From an uncultured Roseateles sp. (GTDB lineage: Bacteria > Pseudomonadota > Gammaproteobacteria > Burkholderiales > Burkholderiaceae_C), in assembly GCF_945956965.1 (NCBI RefSeq), contig NZ_CAMFJS010000008.1, forward strand, positions 107,184 to 171,183: 64,000 nt of DNA. The letters run 5' to 3'. A program made the translations under genes and the position numbers. Below the pieces are notes generated by a model. The model was not told where the DNA came from. It searched no databases and saw only the letters and a list, made by a program, of their open reading frames with translations. Below are positions 43,491 to 51,471 of the stretch, piece after piece (position 1 is the stretch's first letter; each line of letters begins with the position of its first letter).

Positions 43491-44618
43491 TCAATCGAGC
43501 AAGGCGGCGGCGATGCGCTCACGCCATTGTTCGGGAGTGCCCAGCCAATGGCTACCGGCCTGGGCGCGTTTGAAATAGAGCTGGGGGTCGTACTCCCAGG
43601 TGAAGCCCACCCCGCCATGCAGCTGAATGGCCTCTTGGGCGCAGAAGAAGAAGGTCTCGCTGGCCAGCGCTTTGGCGGCACCGGCTTCCATGTATTGGGC
43701 TTGGGGCTCGGCACCCGAGTCGGCCTGCGCCGCGGCCCCATAGACCAAGGAGCGGGTGGATTCGATCGCCACCATCATTTCGGCACAGCGGTGCTTGACG
43801 GCCTGAAATGCGGCAATCTTTTGGCCGAACTGGGCACGCTCGGCGGTGTAAGCCAGCGTCAGATCCAAGCACTGCTGGGCGCCGCCCAGCTGCTCGGCCG
43901 CTAGGAGCAAGGCAGCGCGGGCTTCAAAGTCCTGCAGCGCCGCCAAACTGAGATCACCTCGGTCAACACGCGCGGCCGCTTCAAGCTGCACATCCTTCAA
44001 TCCCACATGAGCCAGGCGGCGGGTCTGGTCCCAGGTCTGCAATGGGCGGCAGCTCAATCCGGGCGTCCCTGCAGGAAGCGCAAACAGCGCCAATTCGGAC
44101 TCATCAAGGCGCGCGAGCACGAGTAGAAGCTCGGCGCTTGCGCCATCGGGCACATGGGCCAGATCGCCGTCGAGGAGCCAGCCCTGCCCCTCCCGACGCG
44201 CCCTGACACCCGGCTCGGCCACCGCCACGCCATGTGCGTCCAAGCCCAGCGTGGCACGCAGCTCACCAGACGCGATTGGGGGCAGCCATTGACTCAGCGC
44301 CGCCACACTGCCGAGCACCTGCAAGGCCGTGGCCGCCAGCACCACGCTAGAGAAAAACGGCGAACAGAGTTGGCGCCGCCCCATTTGCTCAAGCAGTAGC
44401 GCCAATTCCACCTGGCCCAGCCCCAAGCCCCCATAGGCCTCGGGAATGGCGGTGGCGCACCAGCCAAGTTCTGCGCCTATCTGAGTCCACAAGCGCGAAT
44501 CAAAGCCTGCTTCGCTGTCCGCCGCGGCGCGCAGGGCGGCGCTGTCGTGGGTCTGTGCCAGAAAGTCGGCCGCCGCATCGCGAATCATGCGCTGGTCGTC
44601 TGTCAAAGAAAAATTCAT
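43491..44618 (-). CDS. Acyl-CoA dehydrogenase, partner subunit
   Basis: Flavoenzyme subunit of 375 residues. It starts MNFSLTDDQRMIRDAAADFLAQ and ends with QLHGGVGFTWEYDPQLYFKRAQAGSHWLG, the same C-terminal type as unit 1 of the fused enzyme at 24366. It lacks the GTNEI motif of its neighbour, consistent with a heterotetramer. ATG 44618 fits the domain edge. The upstream regulon element (site 4) lies 99 bases before the start. Confidence 0.92.
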   Translation of the reverse strand: MNFSLTDDQRMIRDAAADFLAQTHDSAALRAAADSEAGFDSRLWTQIGAELGWCATAIPEAYGGLGLGQVELALLLEQMGRRQLCSPFFSSVVLAATALQVLGSVAALSQWLPPIASGELRATLGLDAHGVAVAEPGVRARREGQGWLLDGDLAHVPDGASAELLLVLARLDESELALFALPAGTPGLSCRPLQTWDQTRRLAHVGLKDVQLEAAARVDRGDLSLAALQDFEARAALLLAAEQLGGAQQCLDLTLAYTAERAQFGQKIAAFQAVKHRCAEMMVAIESTRSLVYGAAAQADSGAEPQAQYMEAGAAKALASETFFFCAQEAIQLHGGVGFTWEYDPQLYFKRAQAGSHWLGTPEQWRERIAAALLD

Positions 44619-44717
44619 GATGGCCTTGGCTGCGACGCAATAAGTGGAGCGAACAACAGTGGCCTCGAGAAGCGGCACTGCTGGGCTGCCCAGTGTCACG
44701 ACTGACGCCTTCACACT

Positions 44718-44738
44718 CATCGTCTGATGAGACTAGCG
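44718..44738. promoter_or_regulatory. Regulon element (site 4)
   Basis: CATCGTCT-GATG-AGACTAGCG, a slightly divergent member of the ATCGTCY-N4-RGACKA family, lies 99 bases upstream of the dehydrogenase pair. Confidence 0.55.
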
Positions 44739-44843
44739 AGGCACAGTGCAGCGCGAATTGGCGCCGGAGCCAGGCGGGACATGGCATGCTGTCGGCCCAA
44801 GCCGCACGGCCCGCAACGCTCAACACCTCCCCTCGCCCCAAGA

Positions 44844-45539
44844 ATGAGCCCCATCACATCCTGCGTCCTGCTGGACCAAAGCCCGAGCCGCGCCACCATC
44901 GAAGCGCTATTGAACACAAGAGGCGAGCAGGCACCAAGGTTCGAGCGCTGCGATTTTGATGGCCTGGATCTCAGCCGCCTGGACCTGCGTGGCGCCGAGT
45001 TCATGGACTGCCAGATGGCCGAAGTCGACCTCAGCCGCGCCCAATTGGCTGGCAGCCGCTGGCGCAATTGCCGCGCCCGTCAGGCCGACTTCGGCCTGGC
45101 TGATCTGAGTGACGCGCAGTTCCTCAACTGTGATCTGAACAATAGCCGCTGGGCTCGCGCCAAGCTGGCCTCCGCCGGCTTCACCGGCGTGAAGCTGACC
45201 GGCGCGCAGTTTGGCGACAACAGTAGCCTCGGCCTCACCATCAAGGAGTCCCTCCTGATTGGCGCCGACCTGCGCGGCTTCTCCTTCCGCAAGCAAACGC
45301 TGCAAGCCCTGGACTTCTCAGAAGCAGAGCTTTCGGCCTGCGACTTCCGCGAGACGGTGTTCGAGGGTGGCAGCCTGCGCAATGCGCATCTAAAACTCGC
45401 GCGCTTCGAAGGCGCGGACCTGCGGGAAGCGGACTTAGGCGGCCTCAAACTCGCCAACGCCGCGCTCTTCAAAGGCGCAACGATCTCGGCACGTCAGGCT
45501 GCCGCCTTGGTCCAAGAGCTGGGCATTCACGTGGCCTAG
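44844..45539 (+). CDS. Pentapeptide-repeat protein (Qnr/McbG-like shape)
   Basis: Protein of 231 residues built of A(D/N)LXX-type repeats: FDGLDLSRLDLRGAEFMDCQMAEVDLSRAQLAGSRW and later ADLREADLGGLKLANAALFKGA. A break in the repeats near SSLGLTIKES and the C-terminal ISARQAAALVQELGI helix recall Qnr/MfpA proteins, which mimic DNA and bind gyrase; that function is only suggested. ATG 44844 is the most likely start although the ribosome site is weak. Isolated between catabolic genes and the nuclease module. Confidence 0.8.
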   Translation: MSPITSCVLLDQSPSRATIEALLNTRGEQAPRFERCDFDGLDLSRLDLRGAEFMDCQMAEVDLSRAQLAGSRWRNCRARQADFGLADLSDAQFLNCDLNNSRWARAKLASAGFTGVKLTGAQFGDNSSLGLTIKESLLIGADLRGFSFRKQTLQALDFSEAELSACDFRETVFEGGSLRNAHLKLARFEGADLREADLGGLKLANAALFKGATISARQAAALVQELGIHVA

Positions 45540-45612
45540 CCGGCAGACCGGTCGCTGGCAGACTTGCTCTTCAATCCATCAACAGGCCACGCCACCATGG
45601 ACGTTGGCCTTA

Positions 45613-45714
45613 TCAAGCCGCAGAGTGAATTCGATGGCAAAGAGCAACTTCGAATGTATCTGGGGCCGGAGTCAGTGACTTCTTGGCTGCGGCGTGCTTC
45701 TTGCTTGTGGACAT
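45613..45714 (-). CDS. Tiny frame resembling the start of xseB (probable remnant)
   Basis: ATG 45714 follows GGAG by 8 bases and codes for 33 residues (MSTSKKHAAAKKSLTPAPDTFEVAL, then CHRIHSAA). The lysine/alanine-rich start and PAPDTFEVAL resemble the N terminus of exodeoxyribonuclease VII small subunit in betaproteobacteria (PA-x-[FY]E-x-AL). Similarity stops there, so this is either a 5' remnant left by a rearrangement or chance. It lies 53 bases downstream of the DUF2779 gene. The other bases of 45540-45767 show nothing recognisable. Confidence 0.25.
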   Translation of the reverse strand: MSTSKKHAAAKKSLTPAPDTFEVALCHRIHSAA

Positions 45715-45767
45715 TGTCTGACTCCCTTTGCAGTCAGGATGTTCGTGGAATCGATTGTCTTGGCGCG

Positions 45768-47783
45768 CTAACGAGGCTGCCAGGCCTGCACCGCCATCAC
45801 CATCGCCAAAGTGTCGAGTTCGCAGTACCGGAGCAGGGCGTTTTGAATGGCATCACGCTCGCGGGGGGCTAGCGTTTCAAACTGGAGCCGTGCATAGGCT
45901 GCCATGGCTGCCCCACCTTCCTTCAGTTCTTCTCCGAAGCTGGCATCCAGGTTTGCCAATTGCTCCGGACTCAAATCGGCAAACACGGGCGGGAGCAAGG
46001 TGTAGGGGTCTCGGATGCTTCCGTCTTCGTCCTGCACCCACCATGTCATGCCTTGTTTTAAATTCAAACTAGGCATGCTCGGTGACGCATAGTTTGGTGC
46101 GCCATAGAGTTCACGCAAGAAGGTCGAACTGCGCATCAAGGCCGGCAGCACTTTCTTCAGCGAAGAACTGCCGCGGGTTGCCGGATGGAAATAGAAGCGC
46201 TCGGCCAATTTGCAAAGATCGACCATGGCGCGAGGCCCTTCCACGTCGACGCCGTCCTCATTGCGTACGGTGATGGATTCAATGAAATCAATGAGTGCCT
46301 GAGCGTCGGCCGGCTGGTTCTGCTCAGCCATCAGTTGCAAACGCAGATGATTGAGCACGGTGTTCTCATGTGTGGCCCAGCGAAAGATCGTCCCGTCGTC
46401 GCCGCCCAAGGCTCGTCGCAAGGCCCGCAAGAATTCAAAGTTAGGGTTGAAGCCTGGCTCAGCCTTCAGGAATTGGGATTGATGGCTGACGCGGCCATCC
46501 GCCTGCATGACATGATGCGAAAACTGGAAGGCGACCGTTTCATACGGTCGGTGGCCAGCGTTGAAGGGGATGGCAACCGCGCAGGTCTCGAAGTCGATGA
46601 AATGCAGCGGGTAGCGCCATGACTTCATGGATGCAGCTAGGCCGAACCGGTCCAGAAAGTAGTCCCCTCCACGTGGCCATTGACCGCTGGCTTGAAACCA
46701 TTGGCGGTGCTTACGACTCAGGCCTTCTGGCCCGACCTCGCTGCCATCGAAGCCCAAGTCTTCTTGCGTCAGTTGCTTGAGCTTGAGCACGCCTTGCGAA
46801 ATCAGTGCGTCTTTCTTGGCGAAGTTCCAGAGGTCTAGCACTGTGCTGTCTTTGAAATCTGGGTCTTCCCACTTAAAGGCCGCTTTCCAGCATTCATGGA
46901 AGCCGCTGCGGGGCTCGCCTGGCAGAGGCGGATGGGGTGTCTTGAACTCGCAAGTGCCGCAAGCCTTGCTGGGCATTGGCCCCAGGCGCTGATCCTGGCG
47001 ATAGGCCTTGGCTAGCAGATCCACAGCCTCAGCAAAGGGATAGGCCTGGTTCAACACGCTCAGCGTGCCGCCAAGGATTTCTTGCACCAACCCGTCTACG
47101 TTGATGGCCGTCAGTATGGGCTCGCCACTTCGTTGAGCGGTACCCGGGGCAACGGACACTTTGATTTGACGCCCGCCGTTGTCGTCGCGCTTGACCGGAA
47201 AGCACTGATTCAAACCCTCAACCGTTGCCGACTTTGACTTGTCGGCCAGCATCAAGAAACTGTGGAACTCGAAGCTCGGGTAAGCAAGCCGAGCCACATG
47301 GGTTTGAAAGGCAATGTCTCGCAGGTAGGGTAAATAGGCCGACGCGATTTCGCCTTTGCTGTTCCTGAAGTTCGAACCGGCGGCAATGCTGCCGTCGATG
47401 GACTTGGCTTTAACCTCAATCAGTTCAATGCATGGGCCGCGCTTGCGCAAGATGTCCACGCGGACAAATAGCCCCTGCGCTTCAAATGCCGCCTCATAGA
47501 TCGTCACATCCTCTTGCGCTAGCAAGGCTTGGGTCTGGCGCACTTGAGATGCATGGTCCGGCGCGTCGACTTCGATGCCGTCCGGGTACATCAAGCAAGC
47601 CAGGGCACCCACTTGATAGCCGCCTTCGGCGAGGGCGGCCAGAAAGCTGTTTTCCCGAGTGGTGTTTGCGAAATCGGCCTTGCCCGTGTAGAAGAGCTTG
47701 GTGGGGCATTCCAAGGCTTGCTTGAAGCGTGATTTCGTGAGGGTCTTTTCTTCAGAAGTCGACGCAATGACCTTTGCCTGCAT
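45768..47783 (-). CDS. DUF2779-type protein: RecB/Cas4-like nuclease fused to DEDD exonuclease
   Basis: Protein of 671 residues with two predicted nuclease domains. N-terminal RecB/Cas4-like part: Asp110 and Glu123-x-Lys125 (IELIEVKAKS) form the PD-(D/E)XK site; Cys26 (ECPTKLFY) plus Cys275, Cys278 and Cys298 (CGTCEF...ECW) have the one-plus-three arrangement of the Fe-S cluster in Cas4 and AddB. C-terminal part: HFIDFET (Asp397, Glu399), a central RWATHENTVLNHL and final YCELDTLAM (Asp657) match DEDD exonucleases. The family corresponds to DUF2779. It lies 6 bases after an AT-rich nuclease gene and beside a transposase remnant, a typical defence-island setting. Function unproven. Confidence 0.85.
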   Translation of the reverse strand: MQAKVIASTSEEKTLTKSRFKQALECPTKLFYTGKADFANTTRENSFLAALAEGGYQVGALACLMYPDGIEVDAPDHASQVRQTQALLAQEDVTIYEAAFEAQGLFVRVDILRKRGPCIELIEVKAKSIDGSIAAGSNFRNSKGEIASAYLPYLRDIAFQTHVARLAYPSFEFHSFLMLADKSKSATVEGLNQCFPVKRDDNGGRQIKVSVAPGTAQRSGEPILTAINVDGLVQEILGGTLSVLNQAYPFAEAVDLLAKAYRQDQRLGPMPSKACGTCEFKTPHPPLPGEPRSGFHECWKAAFKWEDPDFKDSTVLDLWNFAKKDALISQGVLKLKQLTQEDLGFDGSEVGPEGLSRKHRQWFQASGQWPRGGDYFLDRFGLAASMKSWRYPLHFIDFETCAVAIPFNAGHRPYETVAFQFSHHVMQADGRVSHQSQFLKAEPGFNPNFEFLRALRRALGGDDGTIFRWATHENTVLNHLRLQLMAEQNQPADAQALIDFIESITVRNEDGVDVEGPRAMVDLCKLAERFYFHPATRGSSSLKKVLPALMRSSTFLRELYGAPNYASPSMPSLNLKQGMTWWVQDEDGSIRDPYTLLPPVFADLSPEQLANLDASFGEELKEGGAAMAAYARLQFETLAPRERDAIQNALLRYCELDTLAMVMAVQAWQPR

Positions 47784-47789
47784 ATCAAT

Positions 47790-48590
47790 TCAGCGATGAG
47801 CATACCAATTTGTTGGGCACCATTTCCCTTTGCCACTTTTGTCGCTCAAACCAATAATGCAAACGTATTTCTTGCCCTTAGGAGGTGCATCCGAAATAAA
47901 GAAGCCTTTCGCTCCTCCAACCATGGACGATGGATTCTGATTATTGAGTGCGTTTGATTTATCGTAACCACTCCAGTCGATCAACGCTCGGTGCGGATCT
48001 CCCTCGATCCAACTGCCGTACATGTGCTGGGACTTATCCAAGAACACAAAAAAACTAGCACAGATGCCATTTTCAACCAAACTTAGTAAGTGTTCGATAT
48101 CTTCTAGGTACGCGCGTTTTTGCCCGAGGTCTATGGACGGTGACGCCTTTACTTCTATAGCCGCACATATGGAGCTGATCGGGGTGGATGCAACAACATC
48201 ACCAGGACCGTTTCCATAGCAGGTAAGGAGAACGCCATTCTCTTTGAATACTACAATATCAGTGCGGTAGCCGAATGGCTTACTACTCTCAACTTTGTTT
48301 GGTAGCTTTGATGAAGCCTGGATTTTTATTTCCAATTGAATTCTATCGACTTCAATCGACCTAGGGTTAATAGAGAATTTCTGCCTTCCTTCCGCCCTCT
48401 CACTCAATTGGGCGGAAGATTTTGACTTTAGTTGCGGAATATTTTTGAGATGCTGACGAAGTTCTGCAACTGCTCCCGCTTCCCGCAGAATGGCAAAGGG
48501 AGTCTTCTTATGTGCTTTTAAGAAAATGTGAATTTTGGACTCGATTTCTTTTTCCACGCGACATTGTGTGTGTAATTTTGTTTTTATCAC
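47790..48590 (-). CDS. Putative PD-(D/E)XK nuclease, partner of the DUF2779 protein
   Basis: Hypothetical protein of 266 residues starting at GTG 48590 after AAAGGTGA. It has a likely PD-(D/E)XK core: YRTDIVVF (Asp111), a strand, then ICAAIEVKAS (Glu146-x-Lys148), followed by YLEDIEHLLSLV and a FFVFLD strand. The N terminus is a basic helix-rich region. The gene is clearly more AT-rich than its neighbours, with AAA/ATT codons rare elsewhere in the window, so it was acquired. It ends 6 bases before the DUF2779 gene, forming a two-gene operon. A 14-base palindrome lies just upstream. Confidence 0.7.
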   Translation of the reverse strand: MIKTKLHTQCRVEKEIESKIHIFLKAHKKTPFAILREAGAVAELRQHLKNIPQLKSKSSAQLSERAEGRQKFSINPRSIEVDRIQLEIKIQASSKLPNKVESSKPFGYRTDIVVFKENGVLLTCYGNGPGDVVASTPISSICAAIEVKASPSIDLGQKRAYLEDIEHLLSLVENGICASFFVFLDKSQHMYGSWIEGDPHRALIDWSGYDKSNALNNQNPSSMVGGAKGFFISDAPPKGKKYVCIIGLSDKSGKGKWCPTNWYAHR

Positions 48591-48790
48591 GGCTCACCTT
48601 TCAAATTTAGCAATTAAATCCAATTGGATTTTTTCTCGAAATCTTTTTTAAATCAATGGTATTCGCAAGCTTCAAAATCAAGCTAGCGGTCGTTGTTGCT
48701 TTACTCAGTTGAGACCAGCCATGCTTTCCACAAGGCAAAAACTTGCACTGCTGTGCAGACTGATTCAGTTGCAGGCCCAGGTCGTCTGGA
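48591..48790. other. AT-rich junction between nuclease operon and IS91 remnant
   Basis: Non-coding. The left half is AT-rich like the nuclease gene and holds the palindrome at 48617; composition changes to high GC near 48700, marking the junction with the transposase remnant. Confidence 0.45.
48617..48630. promoter_or_regulatory. Perfect 14-base palindrome upstream of nuclease operon
   Basis: AATCCAATTGGATT lies 27 bases upstream of the GTG start of the PD-(D/E)XK gene, in AT-rich promoter-like DNA. A regulator-binding site is plausible. Confidence 0.45.
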
Positions 48791-49666
48791 TGGATCGCCG
48801 AGCTGGGGTATCAGAACAAGGCTGCGATCTACGGCCTGCTGTTCGACATGGCGGCCGAGGTGCTGCTGACCATTGCTGGCGATGCGAAGCACCTGGGCGC
48901 ACGCATCGGTGCCACGCTGGTGCTGCACACCTGGGGCTCGGCGCTCACGCATCACCCGCATGTACATGGCATCGTGCCTGGCGGTGGCCTGGCGGCTGAC
49001 GGCAAGTCCTGGGTGGCGTGCCGGCCCGGGTTCTTCCTGCCTGTACGGGTGCTCTCGCGCCTGTTCCGGCGGCGCTTCATCGAAGGACTTCAACACCTGC
49101 ACCGCGCGCAGCGGCTGCAGTTCTTCGGTGATCTCGGCGTGCTACGCGATGCCAGGGGTTTCGCCGAATGGCTGGCGCCGATGCGCAAGCAGGAATGGGT
49201 GGTCTATGCCAAGCGGCCGTTTGCAGGGCCGCAGGCGGTGCTGGCCTATCTGTCGCGCTACACACACCGGGTGGCGATCTCCAACAGCCGGCTGGTCGCC
49301 ATGGATGAGCGCGGCATCACCTTGCGCTGGAAGGACTACCGGGCCAAGGGGACGGGCCAGGCCAAGGGGAAGCTGCGCCACAAGACCATGACGCTGGCGC
49401 CGCAGGAGTTCATGCGCCGCTTCCTGCTGCATGTGCTGCCTGGGGGCTTCCATCGCATCCGGCACTACGGGCTGCTGGCCAACGGCAATCGGCGCGACGC
49501 TTTGGCGGCGGCACGCGCGGCGCTGCAAGTGCAGGCTGAGGCGGTGCCCGCCGCCGAGCCAGCCATCCGCACGCCAACCTTCGTCTGCTGGCACTGCGGG
49601 CGGGCATTGCTCATCATCGAGATCGTCATGCGTGAGCGCACCTTGATTCGGGGGCCGCCCTCATGA
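48791..49666 (+). pseudogene. IS91-family transposase, 5'-truncated
   Basis: HUH-type Y2 transposase fragment of about 290 residues. Visible parts: WIAELGYQNKAAIYGLLFDMAAEVLL, GATLVLHTWGSALTHHPHVHGIVPGGG with the HUH metal motif (HVH), the tyrosine pair in YLSRYTHRVAISNSRL, and a C terminus with FVCWHCGR. The usual N-terminal zinc-finger and start region (about 100 residues) is absent; in-frame sequence starts at 48791 without a start codon, and the first ATG is 48848. The catalytic core is intact but the missing start makes activity unlikely. A downstream end with inverted repeat lies at 49955. Confidence 0.85.
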
Positions 49667-50122
49667 ATGCAGAAGTGAAATCCATGCACCTCCGGGCACC
49701 GGCGAGCCTTCATCTCGAACCGGTGTGGGGCACGTTTGTGTGGCCTAGGCTCGGGCGGCGCTCTGCACCGTCATTGAGGTGCGGTTCAAAGCGTACAGGC
49801 TGGTTCGACGCACGCCTGGACACCCGTATCGTGGCACTCAAATCCATCGGCGTGCCGCCAAGCGCGCTGTACTCAAGCCGCTGCAGCGCCGAATCGCCAT
49901 AGCGACCGTGCCTGCGACAACCGCAGCCACATGCGCCGCGGTTTCCTCCCTAGAGGTTTATCCAACACCTGCCCTCAAGTCAGCGTGACGCGCAGACCTG
50001 TCCTGCGCGACGGGCAGGTGTCGGACAAACCTAAACCATAGCGGAAGCTCGCCGCCTAGCCACCAAGGCCGTGGCTTCCCATCGGCACTAAGGCGCACCC
50101 TGGGCCACCTGGCACCCGCCCT
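49667..50122. other. Non-coding 3' part of IS91 remnant and flank
   Basis: No real gene: the open frames found here have no protein-like composition. The region holds the inverted repeat at 49955-50031 and then about 90 bases of unremarkable sequence before the SDR gene. Confidence 0.5.
49955..50031. repeat. Imperfect 20-base inverted repeat at IS91 right side
   Basis: GGTTTATCCAACACCTGCCC (49955-49974) pairs at 18 of 20 positions with 50012-50031 across a 37-base spacer. IS91-type ends contain such hairpins (terIS/oriIS), so this probably marks the element end. Confidence 0.6.
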
Positions 50123-50998
50123 TCAGCTGCCGTAGACCTTTTGTGGGGGAATGCCTTCGCTGATTAACTCCTCAACCACCTGGCTCAGTTCGGCCGGCTC
50201 CCAACGGGCGCGTTTGTCGCGGATCTTGCCGGTGCGCCAGCCCTCGGCAACGGAGATTTCGCCCCCCTTGGCTTCGAAGCAGCGCCCGCTGACGCGCGCC
50301 GACAAAGGGCTGCCCAGCCAGACCACAATGGCGGCCACGTTCATTGGGTCCCATACATCAAAGCCGCTCTCCGGCTTTTTGACCATATCGGGCATGCCTG
50401 CCTCGGTCATGGCCGTGCGTGCCGCCGGGGCCAGGCAGTTGACGGTGATGCCGTAACGCCCAAGCTCGGCGGCTTGCACTAGGGTCAAGGCAGCGATGCC
50501 GCCCTTGGCCGCGACATAGTTGCTCTGCCCGATTGATCCCTGCAAACCAGCGCCGGAGCTGGTGTTGATGATGCGGGCGTCCACCTTCTGGCCAGCCTTG
50601 GCGGCATCGCGCCAACGCCGCCCCAGCACATTGGCCAGGCAGAAGTGGCCGCGTAGATGCACGCGCATCACCGCGTCCCAGTCATCCTCGGTCAGCGAGA
50701 GAAACATGCGGTCGCGCAGGATGCCGGCGTTATTGACGAGCACATGCACTTCGCCGAAGGCGGCCAGGGCCGCGTCGACGATGGCCTGGGCACCCTCGAT
50801 GCTGCAGATATCGCCGCTATTGGCCAGGGCCTGGCCGCCGGCTGCGCGCACTTCGGCGGCGACGGCCTCGGCCGCGTCCAGGCGAATGTCGTTGACGACC
50901 ACGTTAGCGCCCTCGGCCGCAAAGGCCAGTGCGTAGGCGCGGCCCAAGCCGGCGCCGGCGCCTGTGATGATGACTGTTCGTGCTTCGCAAATTCGCAT
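50123..50998 (-). CDS. SDR-family oxidoreductase (hydroxyacyl-CoA/steroid type)
   Basis: Short-chain dehydrogenase of 291 residues with a longer C terminus than usual. Motifs: TVIITGAGAGLGRAYALAFAAEGANVVVNDI, LVNNAGI, catalytic INTSSGAG and YVAAKGG. The segment RDRMFLSLTEDDWDAVMRVHLRGHF is typical of the multifunctional-enzyme-2/17-beta-HSD4 branch, which oxidises 3-hydroxyacyl-CoAs in steroid degradation. Last gene of the eleven-gene operon that starts at 60279. An IpdF-type role (oxidising the hydroxyl of the propionyl-CoA chain) is possible. Confidence 0.88.
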   Translation of the reverse strand: MRICEARTVIITGAGAGLGRAYALAFAAEGANVVVNDIRLDAAEAVAAEVRAAGGQALANSGDICSIEGAQAIVDAALAAFGEVHVLVNNAGILRDRMFLSLTEDDWDAVMRVHLRGHFCLANVLGRRWRDAAKAGQKVDARIINTSSGAGLQGSIGQSNYVAAKGGIAALTLVQAAELGRYGITVNCLAPAARTAMTEAGMPDMVKKPESGFDVWDPMNVAAIVVWLGSPLSARVSGRCFEAKGGEISVAEGWRTGKIRDKRARWEPAELSQVVEELISEGIPPQKVYGS

Positions 50999-51000
50999 AG

Positions 51001-51471
51001 TCAGTTTCCTTTCCCGCCCTCAGGCGGTAGCAGCAAGTGCGCGCTCAAATCGCCGGCAAGGTCGATGCCGGCATAGCAGCGCTCGATAAAACGCCAATGC
51101 CCATCAACATAGGCAAATCGGTCGTGGTGGCGGCCAGTCGCCAGCAATTGCAGCGGCATTGCCGCGCCCGCCTTTTGCAGCAGCGTCCACTGCGATCGGC
51201 AACTCGCCCCCTTCAGGTCAGCGTCGAGTTCAATGCAGGGGTTGCTGATGAGGTGCCGGGTGCGCGGCGTGCCGTCCTCATAAATGCGCACCCACCGCCG
51301 CCACATGGCTTCCATGGCGGCGGGGCCTTGGATGCGCCGGCCCTCGACCAACAAGCTCGCATGCTCAAACAACGTCGCTGCCTCAGCAAAGCTGCCGCTG
51401 TCGATCGCGTCGGCATATCGGTAGAGCAGCGCTGGAATTGCCAGCGCCGCCTCACCCGCCGAGCTCCTCAT
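51001..51471 (-). CDS. NTF2-like (SnoaL-type) protein
   Basis: Small alpha+beta cone-fold protein of 156 residues: IPALLYRYADAIDSGSFAEAATLFEHASLLVEGRRIQGPAAMEAMWRRWVRIYEDGTPRTRHLISN is the standard start of the family, and GRHHDRFAYVDGHWRFIERCYAGID its end. NTF2-like enzymes include ketosteroid isomerases and dehydratases; the asparagine/aspartate pattern does not allow a clear choice. Start overlaps the thiolase stop (ATGA), so expression is coupled. Confidence 0.85.
   Translation of the reverse strand: MRSSAGEAALAIPALLYRYADAIDSGSFAEAATLFEHASLLVEGRRIQGPAAMEAMWRRWVRIYEDGTPRTRHLISNPCIELDADLKGASCRSQWTLLQKAGAAMPLQLLATGRHHDRFAYVDGHWRFIERCYAGIDLAGDLSAHLLLPPEGGKGN

Larger units (their letters stand above)
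48791..50031 (+). mobile_element. IS91-like element remnant
   Basis: Consists of the truncated transposase and about 360 bases of non-coding 3' sequence that finishes near an imperfect inverted repeat. The right end is recognisable, the left end is missing. IS91 elements move by rolling circle and can carry adjacent DNA, which is relevant for the neighbouring nuclease genes. Confidence 0.6.

Noticed and set aside
49663..49902. 79-codon open frame inside the IS91 3' region
   Set aside because: Composition is not protein-like and IS91 elements have non-coding DNA at this place.
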